From NCBI GenBank assembly GCA_965153455.1, contig OZ234497.1, positions 17,849,872-17,913,871 on the forward strand: 64,000 bases of DNA, written 5' to 3'. The notes beneath the pieces are model-generated. The model was given only the letters and a program-made list of their open reading frames with translations. It was not told where the DNA came from and made no database searches. This stretch comes from Sphagnum compactum (Eukaryota; Bryophyta; Sphagnopsida; Sphagnales). The first letter of the stretch is position 1, and each line of letters begins with the position of its first letter. Positions 46,936-58,990 of the stretch are shown piece by piece. The translations under genes and the position numbers were made by a program.

Positions 46936-48959
46936 TTGCAAAGGGGTACCACCATGATGGGTGGAACGTTCATTATCAATGCAACAATAATCGGTGGTAA
47001 CTTTAGAAAAATATTAGTCTTGATGCATTCAGGGCTCTTGAAAAATAATTTGAATAATTTTCTTCTAGAAACTTCGTTAGCAATGTTGCTTATTGGCTTC
47101 TTCTGTTGCATCCTCTTTTGACCATTTTCTTGGTATATTCGGCCATTCCTCTTTCGTGATCCAATTGAACATTTCGAAAACATTAATTGTAACCTTTGGG
47201 TTATTGGTAATATAAATGCATGTAATGAGCACATCAAGGACCTTATGGACTTATGTGATAGTCATGTGGGAATGTTGCATGGATAAAATATTGAACAATA
47301 AATGCATTATGACATGAGAACGTGTGTGTGTGTGTAACTAAATCAACAAAAAACTTGAGAAATTGGGGTACTCAAGGGATTAGTTAGATATATGTGCAAT
47401 CTTGGGTTGAGGTTAATCTAGTAATCAAATAAGATGTATCCTTTTAGTGTTGATGAGGAATATACATAAATCTATAATTTATTCAATTGTTGGATTTCTA
47501 AGGTAGCCTCCTTTTTGTTTACAATGGAAGTCTTCCAAGCTTGTGTTGCCCCAAAACAATTAATTAACCATTGGAATTTAGCTTGCATAATTACATAAGC
47601 CCAATCCTCAAGTGTTGTCATCTTTAACAAGTTTTTTCCACGATTTATTTATGCATTGTAATATATATAACAATTTCACATGTTCAATGGGATCATCATC
47701 AAGATCTTGTAATCGATGCCAAATATGCTCGTGCACAAGGTCATTGAATAATATAAAGAATAATGAAAAAGTAGGTGTTGTAAGGCTTGGCTACAACCAT
47801 GAAATTTTTTCCATAACATCAAAAAGTTCTTTGCCTATTTTGTTAACACTTATAAGTTTAGACATTGAAACTCTCCATATTAACTTCATGCAAACTTGGG
47901 ATCTAGATGGGAGGATTGTGATCACACCTTGAGTAAATTGTAACTCATGCTTGGGTGTGTAGAAATAGAAGGTTGGGGAAAAGAATCGTGAAAACAAATA
48001 GATTTTGAAAAAAGAAGTTTTAAAAAAAAAAAAGGTGTTACTCAACAAGGCTTAAGATGCATGGTTTAGAATGCATTCTTGACAAAGTCAAGTAAATTCC
48101 ACCATGCTGAAAATTTTAAAGCATTGTGCTTTAAGGTGCCTAATGTCAATGCTTATGAACTTAAATGCATTAAAAAAAAGTAGGTGTGAAGGTAGGTGCA
48201 AGGGAAGGTCAAGGGTTGGAAGTTGCTAATTTTAATGCCTCAAAAGCTTCAAATGTCTACCTTTAATGCTTTTATAGAACTTGAGTGCATTTTTGAAAAA
48301 ATGGTAGGCGTAAGGGGAGTTTGAATGTTTAGGTTGATAACTTGATGAAGAAATAAATGGAGAAGAAAGGATGGGCAACAATGCAAGGTTAAGGGGAGAT
48401 TGACAAGGAAAATACGAAAATGTTGCACAAAAAGAACCTTTTTGGACCTTTACTTGATAAAAAATAATGTTTAATGCATTGGGGATGAACCAATACAACC
48501 ATTAGCCTTGGGTACATGGCAAGTTTGTTAACTTGCCATTAGCTTGGATTCCAATAAGTGATGGGCCTTCACTTCAAAGCTAACCAGTAAACTAATTATA
48601 AGCACGCCTTGGGCATAATGCATCACCATTCAATATTAGCTTGTCCCCCCAAAACCACAAAGAGGTAATTTCAAGTCTATAATACATGGCGACTATGTTT
48701 AGGGTTCAAGTTAGTTTAGTTTTGCAAAGATTGTTTTTAAAACTTCCAAAGACATAGGTCCTCTTTATAGCTTTGGCATGTAATGTTTTGCAACTCATGG
48801 GTGTAGGTTGTTATATGATTTTTTTTCAAATTGCTTAAACATTCATTCTAAAAGCATGTTGTTCCAAAGTTTTTAAGTAACCATTCATATTTGTTATAGA
48901 TAGTTGGGTTTCATTTTCATATTCTCGTAATGGATCTTAATTTTAAAGGCAAGGTTTTT
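46936..48959. other. Unassigned stretch
   Basis: A GTGTGTGTGTGT run at 47322-47336. Small frames at 46911-47237, 47612-47932 and 47791-48048 resemble nothing known. The region 47100-47900 may still be retroelement debris. Confidence 0.3.
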
Positions 48960-50290
48960 CTCATTTGAATATTGTTGTCTACTACTTGATAAATTCCATT
49001 TTGACTTCTCTTTTTTACAATGAGCCTACATTAGGGTTTTTTCACTCTAAGCTCTTGTTGGTGGTTTTGGCCACTAAAAAAAGACCATGTCCTCAATTGT
49101 TGTGGAAAAACCCTATAAAATCCATGCATTGGATTCAAATGAAATTTGATGTATGACATGTTATTCTAGAAATAAAAGACATGAAATATTTGTTGTATTA
49201 CAAGATGAATTATGAAGCATTTCAAAACTTGGTGTTAAATTGATTCATCTTTTGCAATCTCAATGCTGGAACCTTCAATCATGTGAGACCACAACTGGAG
49301 ATTAAAAAAAAATTGCAATTGTTCTTTTTTTTAAAATCATGAACATATTGCCACTCATATGGTTGATCGTTTTAATGTGGGTGCATCAACAATCTAGAAA
49401 TATGTGGACATTGTATATCATTTTCTAACTAATAATAGGAGGAGGGAGTACACCATGGCTTTGCTCAAGTGCAACAATTGCGATACATTAGTTGGAAACA
49501 CAAAGAGTCCCAAACTTTTCAACAAATACATTAACATTTCACAAGGAAATTGACTGAGATTGATGATTTGATCATTCCAATGATTGATAGGTTTGCCAAA
49601 CATATGTGGATCAATAAATGGAATGCACATACCATTGGTAGATCTTCCAAGCAAGAGGGTGACATTTTTCCAAAGTGATTTTTTCAATTGGAAAAAATTT
49701 CATAATATTGTTTTACAAGGGGTGTGTGATGCATACAAATAGTTTTGGAATATGTGTGTTAGAGAACTAGGAGGTGTTCACGAGGGTGGTTAGTTTAAGG
49801 TTTTCAACTTGTATATACAACTGAGAGTCCAAAAGATTTTTGTAAGAATTGGTTTTTATGGTTAGAGGTGTGAAATCTACCCTTTACATCATTGGAAATT
49901 GAATTTATCCAATTCAAACATATATGTAAAAAAATTGCAAGACTAAAAATTTATATATGTTGAAAAAATAAGTTATGGTTGTAACATGGACAAAGGTAAA
50001 GTTGTAATAAAAAATGATTTTAGATTAGTGAAGAATAAGTGGTGGATTCAAAGGCATTTCAATTCAAAAGTGGATAGAGTAGCAAAAGTGGCAACATGTT
50101 GTGTACTCCACAATTTTTGTGAGACATGGAATGAACTATAACCATTGTTTGCAAATTTGGGAAATAGGTAGGAAAACCAAATCAAATTTGGTGCACACAT
50201 GTTGTTTGTTCATAGAGAGATGCAACTAAAGCAAAAGGAGAAAAATCAAGACTTGCCTTATATGAAAAATGGGTTTGATACTTCAATATA
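48960..50290 (+). pseudogene. PIF/Harbinger-type transposase (HARBI1/ALP1-like), decayed
   Basis: Plus-strand reading across stops: YYKMNYEAFQNLV near 49197, a helix around EYTMALLKCNN, LPNICGSINGMHIPLVDLPS (about 49591-49650; the first catalytic Asp of G-x-I-D-G has become Asn), FHNIVLQGVCDAYK near 49690-49738, and ELGGVHEGG. A degenerate YPLHHW segment follows, then NKWWIQRHFNSKVDRVAKV and ATCCVLHNFCETWNEL (about 50095-50140), the C-terminal signature of plant PIF transposases. The family cuts and pastes the element. Dead by stops and lost catalytic residue. Confidence 0.8.
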
Positions 50291-50389
50291 ATGAATTGAA
50301 TATAATTCATTTAAAATTTGTATTTACAATCCCATTGGTACCTTCACCATTTCAAATGAATCCTCATAATACCCATATCAATCCCAAGG

Positions 50390-50990
50390 AATGTTAAATT
50401 TGGATTTTAGAGGCCTTGATTTCTCATAAATGTGGAATATTGATCATAATGTTGGTGTATGTGCCCCTTTTGGGCAAAGGAGACCATCACCATAATTTGG
50501 ACCAAGAAATGCCACATTTGTTCTCAAAGACTTTTGATTTAATGTAAACATTCCATAATGTTGGTGTGTACACCTCGTGTTAGCATAAGAGGCCATCATC
50601 ATCACAATAAAAACTCAAAAAATCACAAGGTCACATGGTTGGATTGAAGCCTAACAATACCCATATTAATTCCAACAAATGTCACATTTGAACTCATAGA
50701 CCTTGATTTAATGCATGCATGACATATTAAAAATGTTCGTGTGTACACCCTTTTTTGGTAAAGACCATCACCATCACAACAACTTTCAAAAAATCTCCAA
50801 AGATGTGTGGTGGTCACATGGTTGGATTGAAGCTTAATAGTATGTCCATATTAATCCCAACAAATATCACATTTGCACTTAAAGACCTTGATTTAATGTA
50901 AACATGGCATATTAAAAATGTTGGTGTGTACACCCCTTCCTATAAAAACCATCACCATCACAACAACTTTCACATGACCCACATAAACCT
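50390..50990. repeat. ~180-base tandem units
   Basis: GGTGTGTACACC or variants at about 50453, 50562, 50738 and 50922, preceded by GACCTTGATTTAATG and followed by CCATCACCATCACAACAAC. Lies downstream of the PIF transposase relic, probably within the element. Confidence 0.8.
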
Positions 50991-51547
50991 TTTTTTAGGG
51001 TAACCCCAATTTTCCATAAACAACAAAGAAACTATGAAAATTTTGAACTTCATCTTTGGCAAAAAGAAAACTCATAGGCCTATGTTTTGTAAACCCCAAA
51101 TTCACACCACTACATGCAAAAGAACCTAAAATCCACTTTCAAATTTGCACTCACATTGCACCATCAATCAAATATTTATTCACGAGCTTGTGGCACCCAA
51201 ATTACAAATCAAATCAAAATCAAAATCCACAACCTATTGAAACACAAATGTAGGAATTAAAGTGAACTACTTGTTGCTATCAATTGTTAGGACCAATTTT
51301 TTTGGCCTTATTCGAAACTCAAAGTAGCAATGAACTTAAGTGAACCTCTTGTCATTAATGATTGTAAGGATTGGTTTTTTTGGCCTTCAACACATCAACA
51401 AACGTAGTTGTAATTTGTAATTAACTTTGTAACATTTGTGAATTGTTCCTTTCAATCATCTCCATCTTGAGTTTTTCAATTTGGGTTCACACCAATAGAG
51501 AATTCCTTTGATAAGATCAACAATAGCACTAGATCCAACATCCATTT

Positions 51548-52110
51548 TCATATTCTTGTTTTTAACTTTATGTTAGGTTGACCTTCGACATTGGGAAATT
51601 GGCATGCCCTAGTCCTTGGTGTATTGGAACTAGAACTTGGAGGTACCATGCCATCTCCAAATGCAAAAGTTTGTATCACAAGAGATGTAAGAATTTCTTG
51701 AGTTCGAAGAACATTTTCATATTTTTTAGAAAGACTCATCACATCTATATTTTTATGATTAGGGCAAATTCCGTGATCAACACCACATGGCATTCCATCT
51801 ATTTTAATAATACCAACAAACAAGTAATCAAATCTTTCATATCAAGGTATTCATCTAAAGGTTGAACACATGTGACATTGGTCTTCTTCTTTCAACATTG
51901 TACTTGTCTTTAATTTTGTTGAATTTGTTTTTGCATTAAATTGGGTGCAAATGAATGTTGATGGATGCAACAAAACTTCCCAATTCTACTTCTCCATGGC
52001 CTTTTTACTAGACTCCCAATATCTCTTTTCAAACTTGCCCAACAAAAATGCAAATGTTACATTGCTCCAAAATCTCCTTATGGAATTTCTCTCTCCAACT
52101 TAGACCTCAT
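51548..52110 (-). pseudogene. Possible PIF second ORF (Myb/SANT-like), decayed
   Basis: Minus-strand reading: FAFLLGKFEKRYWESSKKAMEK, then a segment with TQFNAKTNSTKLKT (about 51925-52060) in the style of PIF ORF1 Myb/SANT-like proteins (NxxTxxQLKNK). It continues into FVGIIKIDGMPCGVDHGICP (from about 51823). It is convergent with the transposase. The match is loose and frames are broken, so other origins are possible. Confidence 0.35.
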
Positions 52111-53835
52111 CTCTCTCATGCACAATAGCAATTCCATACATTAGTAGCTCCATTATCTACATCAAAGCTAGGATGTTGTAAGCTAGAAACCTCTTTTCCT
52201 TGAAAACCCTCCATGACTACAAAGGAGCTCATTGGTGCAACCCTAAACTTGCTTGTTGCTATGATTTGGAGTATGGGGAGAGCATAAGAAGATGATAAGG
52301 TTAATAAAATATCATTAATTACGGTGTAAATCATGGTTATGATAAATGGTTCTCACAATTTGTGGTAAGTAGAGCAAGCTAAAGCTCATGGGCTAACCAT
52401 GGATTTGTTTTGTCATGAGGAGTCCATGAACTTGTTAGCACATTTTTTGGCATAGGCTAACACTTGGCTAACAAGGCCTCAAATTTTTTTAGGCTACTAC
52501 AAACTAGAGCATGTTTGGGCTGAAAATCTTTTTAGAGTTAAGCCAAAAATTATTTTGGGCAATAGAAAATGGGGCTAGCTATTCCAAGCAATCCATTTAA
52601 TGCTTGCACCTAGCTATATCTAATAGCCAGCAATTAAGATGACCATAAACATCTCATCCTAAGACTAAACAAGGGTTTTATTTGAGTTCAAGATTTAAAA
52701 TTTAAAGTGTGAAAAGGAAGTGAAATTGGAGTTTTTCAATCACTATAATTAGAAATAAAATAAAATAAAGCTTTCCAGAAGTTAATATTTGGTTACAGTA
52801 GGTAGCCAAAAAAAAAAGGATTATTATTATTTTTTAAAAATAATCTTTGTTTATACCCAAAATTGGCTAAATCTTCTTATAGATGATCATCACTTTTGCC
52901 ACATCACAAAATTGACCAAAAAAGAAAGAGGTCGACACTAATTCACCCTCACCCAAAATAGTCTGATTGGGTGGGTATTGTTTAGGAGTGACATTCATGG
53001 AACCCTAAAGTTGCAGACCTGTATATTTACACAATAATTATTGACACAAAAGAGGTTGATAATAGTGACTTATATACTCGACACCAAAACCTTTTTTTTT
53101 TTTCCCCTTTTTTATTTAAATGTTGAATCTGCCACCCCGGACCTTTATGCCATGGAATGGTCTCACCCTTGCCCTAAGGGGCTTTGCTTAGCGTCCTACC
53201 CAACATAATGGCCAGAGGCCCACACACACATCTCAGATTCATCTTGAGGAACTCAAGAGACACTGTGATCTCTGTGTGTTTGTAGCATGATTTTTTCACT
53301 TCTTCTGTCATCCCACCTGTGAGCCATGGATTATAGCTCAACAATTAGTTAAGCATTAGTTCCGTAATTTTCCTTAGTATTAATGATTTGAATGCTTATA
53401 AGCCTCCAAGTAGTGATTATTAATAGTTGAATCAGCTTTTGTGATATTTCTAGGCATATAGTACTTCTTTATTTCAGTTGATGTAGCTCTTAATCAGTTA
53501 AGCACCTAGTAAACCTTTTAAAGTACATTATCCCTTTTATGTTGCAGAGAAGGGAAAGGGGATGTAGAATTAGTTGTGATTTATTGATATATAGGGAATA
53601 CAAGCCCATAATTAACAATAACATTCCGCCATGACAAGGTTAAGTTAGTCTGTAGAAGAATCTTCAAGCACTAAGGATGTACTTGTAAGATTTTTAGGAT
53701 GTAGTCCTAATACATCTTTATTTAGTTTCACTTCTATCAGACTTTTAAATACAATCTAATCAAACTTAAGTATTAACATTTCCGCCTGAGTAGCCTCAGG
53801 TGAATTACAACTGAATAACTGATTTAAAGGATAGA
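52111..53835. other. Unassigned stretch
   Basis: No gene recognised. T-runs near 53090-53115. The 53480-53830 part has an LTR-like look (AT-rich with poly(A)-signal-like words) just 3' of the ORF at 53836, but no matching second copy was found in the window. Confidence 0.3.
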
Positions 53836-54249
53836 TCACAGTTGTAAAAAATCTAGGATGCGGCGAATGGTGCGAGCGAGGTACTCGGCTCGATGCTCCA
53901 GGGGAAGTGGGTTGATCGGGCCTCGTAGCCAACGATAATGGCCATCACCGGGAACCCACGTTCGATAATGGAGATGGACATCATCATCTTCGCACTGGCA
54001 CTCTTCAAACCTTTCTGGAGCGGCTCCACGAGCAGGAACAAACTCTAAATAAATTGCTAAAGCATGTGGGTTAGGGGACAGTCGACGATCCCATACCGAA
54101 CGAGCGACTCGAGTGCGCACCACTCTCCTGGACGGTTCTTCTTCACGCGGCTGTTGAGAAACATTCAAGTCGAGCGGTGCTTCTTCAAGCTCTTCTTGTT
54201 GTACGGGTGCGACTGGAGGATTTGAAGGCGTAGCGTCATCGTCCGCCAT
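53836..54249 (-). CDS. Unrecognised conserved ORF, family member B
   Basis: 137 codons starting MADDDATPSNPPVAP at 54249. The frame is open up to 54315, but MADDD follows an acceptor-like TTGATGCAG and aligns with the start of member A. The N-terminal half is acidic (EELEEAPLDLNVSQQPREEE), followed by an Arg-rich stretch and RRLSPNPHALAIYLEFVP. The C-terminal block GDGHYRWLRGPINPLP, then AEYLARTIRRILDFLQL, matches member A. The shared LDL-x-QQP/QHP-RxE motif near residue 30 is also conserved. No stop or shift. A 48-base GT...AG segment upstream is too short for a typical plant intron. Function unknown; it could be host-derived or an accessory protein of a non-autonomous retrotransposon. Confidence 0.65.
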   Translation of the reverse strand: MADDDATPSNPPVAPVQQEELEEAPLDLNVSQQPREEEPSRRVVRTRVARSVWDRRLSPNPHALAIYLEFVPARGAAPERFEECQCEDDDVHLHYRTWVPGDGHYRWLRGPINPLPLEHRAEYLARTIRRILDFLQL

Positions 54250-55157
54250 GACTAGTTGCACCTGCATCAACAAAAACCAAGAAGGTAGTACAAACAAGGT
54301 GGTACTTACGTTCAAAAGGGGTCGAGGCCTTTTTATTTAATAAGTTAGGGTAGGCGTAAGGTGTGGAAGTGACGGCGGAACCTTATCAAACTCGAACACC
54401 CTAGATCTAAGGGATTCATCAAACCCTAAATTCAACGGTGGATATAAAAGTATGTGAGAGTTTTTTTTATGCAAATTGTAATTCCAATTTACTATGTACT
54501 ACATAGTTAATTAGTGCATAGTAAAGTAAATAGGAAGGGAATATCAAAGGAGTAAATGTTACACGGAAATGTTACTTCAACCATTGAATTAGTCAAGTAA
54601 GAACTCAAGGACTTTTCCTTGTTACTACCGATAATTTATCCTAGTAGTTAGTTACTTGAAGTAATTAGGATGAAGAAGTAGGATGTGAGGGTCAACGGAT
54701 GGAAAAGATATGGATCAAGCTCAAGAGACCTCATCAAGATATCCAAGATAAGGGGGAGGTTGGATCCTCCAAATCCCATTAGTCATGAGGATTTTCATCC
54801 TCTTTGATTGGAGGATGGAATATCTCTTGTGTTTCATTGGGCCCAAGGATTCTCATCCTAATTTCAATTGGATGGCCATTCATTCTCAGATTCTCATTGG
54901 CCCTTGAAGGATGAGGAGGCCATTGATTGGTGCAAAAGGATTTCAAAGCTTTCATTGGACAAGGGGAACAAGCTCAAGGAAGGTCATGGAGGCTTACCAA
55001 GAAAGAAGGCATTGTGTGTTTTGAAAAAAAAGGAGAGGGAAGAGGATAATGAAGTGTGAGAAAGGTTGTTGGTTCTTGTGTGTGGAGGTGTTCATGGAAA
55101 GGTTATGGAAAAAAATGAAGCATGGAATGGAGTTGTGTGTAGCAAATAATGGTGCGG
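54250..55157. other. Unassigned stretch upstream of ORF B
   Basis: Repeats of GGATNNTCATCC type between 54780 and 54920. The 63-codon frame 54868-55059 is not recognised. The promoter of ORF B would lie here. Confidence 0.35.
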
Positions 55158-55735
55158 AAGCCTCTGGACTTTTGGTTTGATTAATTATTTCTCTCAAATC
55201 CACCGTTGGATTTGTGTCAAAATTAATTCAGTTTTAGTTTGCAAGGTTTAAAAGCTCCTCACAAAAATTCAGCATCATCGGCTTTGCTATGAGGGAGTTG
55301 CAGGTGTTGGAAGTAGAGGGTGTTGAAGTGGGTTTCATGGAATGATTTCCATGGGAAGGCCTCTGGACTTTTGGTTTAATTAATTATTTCTCTCAAATCC
55401 ACCGTTGGATTTGTGTCAAAATTGGATCAGTTTTAGTTTGCAAGGTGTACAAGCTCCTCACAAAAATTCAACATCATCGGCTTTGCTGTGAGGAAGTTGC
55501 AGGTGTTGGAAGTAGAGGGTGTTGAAGTGGGTTTCATGGAATGATTCCCATGGGGAAGCCTCTAGACTTTTGGTTAAATTAATTGTTTCTCTCAAATCCA
55601 CCGTTGGATTTGTGTCAAAATTAGATCAGTTTTATTTTGCAAGGTGTAAAAGCTCCTCACAAAAATTGAGCATCATCGGTTTTGCTGTGAAGGAGTTACA
55701 TTTGTTGAAAGTAGAGGAGGTTGAGTTGTTGTTTT
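55158..55735. repeat. 199-base tandem repeat, about 2.9 copies
   Basis: CCTCTGGACTTTTGGTTT starts at 55161, 55360 and 55559. Each unit has CTCAAATCCACCGTTGGATTT, AAAAGCTCCTCACAAAAATT and GCATCATCGG. Very similar copies, so recent. Confidence 0.92.
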
Positions 55736-56514
55736 TTTCTTTCCTCAATCTAAGCAAGTGGTTTTTAGTTTCGGCTTAACTTTTGGTCAAAGACATAAAT
55801 AAAAAATAAAAAATAAATAAAATCATGAGATTTGGACACAACGCATTAGATCCTTAGTGAAATTCATTATTTATCTTGAACCATTTACTTGTTAGACTAC
55901 AACTACATAGTAGTTCCACTTCCAACCGGGTTTATGTGAGTGCATACCTTAGTGGTGAAGGTGTGCAATAAATACTCACACCACCCATCACCCCCAAATC
56001 TGTTTGATCTACGGCGTCTCTTACCCCAAGAGAAGGGACAAGCTGAAGTCCCCAAGCACTGGCAGCACCATGATCATGTCAATAAGCAATTTCTGTATGC
56101 AAGCAAATCACACAGCATGGAAGATAGATATCAGAGATTTTAGACTTGTACTCTGCACCGATTTTCCATGTCCATAGAAAGTCACAAAACAAGATCATTG
56201 AAGAAGAGTCAGATATTTTGAACATTTCAAAATTACAAGTAAGGTTTAGGGTTTAGGGTTAAGAGTTTTATTCATATGTATAGGCCATATTCATGTGTAG
56301 GCTAATAATGCTTGAGAATGAGGACTTGGGCTTTATTCAATTAACTAAGGGTGTGTGAGGTGAGAGCCAAGCGCAAGCTTGATTTTGTTAATGCTCTTGC
56401 CCATGGGCTTTTACATAACATAAAAATTGATGCAACCTTTAGAGAGTGGTGCTTTACAATTGTTAGAAGCCCACTTGTGAAAACAGAATGCCCATTTTGG
56501 AGGTGGGGGGAGGG
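55736..56514. other. Unassigned stretch
   Basis: GGTTTAGGGTTTAGGGTTAAG near 56244-56264; otherwise nothing recognised. Confidence 0.35.
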
Positions 56515-56541
56515 GGGTTTAGGGTTTAGGGTTTAGGGGTT
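56515..56541. repeat. Short interstitial TTTAGGG run
   Basis: Three to four units of the plant telomere heptamer. Too short to indicate a telomere; consistent with interstitial telomere-like DNA. Confidence 0.8.
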
Positions 56542-57914
56542 GGAGGAACAAATTACACACTATAAATATACCCTCCAATTACACCACTAGAGGTTCTAAG
56601 AGGTTTTTATGAACCAGTATTGTTTGGTTCTGTAGCTGGGCTTGTCATAACTTGGCAGTTCTGGTTCTAGTTTTGGTTCTGGTTCTCACAACCTGCACTG
56701 AAATTTGGGACCAGGTTCTAAAACTGGATCTGGCAACTGGGCTCCTGCTGGAACCCAAACTGGAGAAAACTGGGGAAAACTGGGCTCCTGCTGAAACCAA
56801 AACTGAAGAAACTGGGAAAAAATTGGGCTCCTGCTGAAACTGGAACTGGTGTCTTTCTTTTAAAAACTGCCAACTGGCCTAGTCCTACTGAAACTGGAGT
56901 TGGGAGTCTTTCCCATTGTTGGCTAGTTCTGCATCCCAATTGGAGTCTTTTTGCTGGTTTCAGTGAAAGGCAAGCTGTATTTTCTAAAAGCCTGGTGAAC
57001 ACTTTTTTAAATGGTTGGTTGTACACTGGAGTATCTTTACACTAATCCCAATTTTGGGCAAGGTGTAATATAGTTACCACAGGTACCTACCTACCTACCT
57101 ACCTACCTACTTACACGATCTCCAATTTGGGGCAATGTGTAATACGGTTATGAATGTGATTGCCTCCTGCACCCAGACTCGATTTAGGAATATTTCAACA
57201 AAGCTTCTTAGAGAGCCACTTTAGATGAGGGTCCAAGGTCCAATGAAATAGGGCAATCCTATTGGTTGAGGGTCATAAATTGGACCCATGGCCAAAAAGT
57301 GGCAAATCGAGGCTAAACCTACATGGCACCATTTTGCAAGGAAAATCAATTGGTTCAGGCTTCAGACCAAGAAAAAAAAAGAGCTCAAAGGAGAGCTCAT
57401 GATTTGGAGACCCAAGATGCAAGTTAGGGTCCAAGGCAAGGCCCAACTCAAGGATTCAATTTGCTTGAAATGAGTCCAAATTGGTTCCAAGGAATTTGGA
57501 CCCTGGGCCCCATCTAAAGTGGGCCTTAGTGTCCCAATGCTAAGTCAAACATGAATACTAGTGGGCACTTGTGCCATTGGTCCAAGTATAGTAAAACCTT
57601 TTGTAAGGTCACCCTATACCATTCTGGGAAAAGTAGCCATATCTTCAGAGTTCTAATAATTTTTATTTTAAAAAACATCAATTTTTTTAAATTGCTCAAA
57701 AATCAATACCTTTTGCTCCAAAATTGAGAAACACACTAGGGTTTCCAATGGTACCAAAAGTGAAGCAAGGCACCAATAATTAGTGAGGGTTATGACATGG
57801 TCATCTAAAGCAAACAAACAAACACATATTTTCATATAATCATATAAGGGTAGATGACATGCCCTTTTAAGTGGACCTTGAAGTGAGAGGAATCGTTTAG
57901 TTGGGCCCAAGTCT
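56542..57914. other. Low-complexity and unassigned DNA
   Basis: 56650-56950 has diverged repeats of CTGGTTCT and GGGCTCCTGCTGAAAC. 57083-57112 is (TACC)n. Frames at 56652-56837 and 56718-57026 are repeat by-products. 57288-57473 is a lysine-rich frame of unknown meaning. Confidence 0.45.
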
Positions 57915-58190
57915 AGACAATTGCGGGGTGGCCCTTGTGGTAGACTATGTTATGAATCTAAGTGTTGAATTGGGTTCGACTCCCGATTTGACAACACTCA
58001 TGATTGCATAGGTGTCAGCTAGTGAGTGTTCGAGGAAGGGGGTCCAAGGAGATGTCCTTGGGTGTGGAGTCCTTGAACTAGACAAGTCTGCGGTTTGGCC
58101 ATGAGATGAAAGATGGTAATCCTGGGTAATTAAGCCTTGAACTAGTTGGGAAATTTGCATTAGGTTTAGTCCCACTCATCTAAAGGTTAG
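57915..58190 (+). repeat. Candidate tRNA-derived SINE
   Basis: GGTGGCCCTTGTGGTAGAC (about 57926-57944) resembles a Pol III A box, and GGGTTCGACTCCCG (57972-57985) is an excellent B box, at the usual spacing of ~35-40 bases. The sequence does not fold as a full tRNA. The 3' end is uncertain and no flanking duplication was found. Confidence 0.4.
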
Positions 58191-58990
58191 GGTTAGCCCA
58201 AGGTTACGAGATGAAGCAAATGCTGAAACTAACCAAGTGCGTGCCTTGCCATGTGTAGGTAATTTAGGTGTTTAATGAAGAATGTGGTTAGAGGTGTGGG
58301 CACAAAGGTGCCAAGGCAAATCTAGGTGTGAAAGGTGGTTCTTTGGGAAAATTTTACGGCAAAATGGAAAATGAGGCACCAATATTGAAGCCTAAGCCTG
58401 TAAAACCAAGGTTAAAAAAAAAAGTATAAGACCAAAAAAGAGAAGGGAAAAAAGGCTAAGGAGGCTAAATTTCAAAAGCTCTCTGCCATCAGAAAGGACA
58501 TGATGGGGCAAAAGGTGTCCCTAGGTGAAGAAAATAGCTTGAGGGAAATCGTGTAGGATGCAATTGAAAAGCTTCCTTGTAAGAGCAAGGACAAGGACAG
58601 GGAGGGGGCTGGTTCAAGCATAGTCTCACTTGTGAAGAAAACTCTTTCCATTCCAAAAAAGAACAAGGAAAAGGAAAATGTTTTGGACCCAATGGAGGAA
58701 ATGAAAGACCATTTGGACTTCCACTCTTCTAACAAGGAATCTACTGAGGAAATTAGCTCCTTGATAATCCCCTTTGAGGGGGAAGGGTGGCAAGAAGGCC
58801 ACAAAACACAATGAGGAGGTGGACAAAGCCTCTGGGGTGTAGGAGGAAAAGGTGAACCAAAAGGTGGTGGCAAATGTGCTTGAAAGCTTTTTGGACATCC
58901 TAAATCCCTTCAAGGCTTTCTTGGTAGAGCAAAGCCAAACCATGATGGCTTGGATCAAATGGCGGCAAGGTTGGGCTTGGCAACTTCTGC
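58191..58990. other. 5' part of chromovirus or unassigned
   Basis: Lysine/glutamate-rich plus-strand readings (58440-58860, for example 58632-58814) interrupted by stops could be the gag N-terminal region. No LTR is recognised. Confidence 0.4.

Noticed and set aside
56515-56541. Chromosome end
   Set aside because: Only three to four TTTAGGG units, with ordinary sequence on both sides.
57924-57990. Functional tRNA gene
   Set aside because: A- and B-box-like words are present but acceptor and anticodon stems do not form; a SINE head is the better reading.
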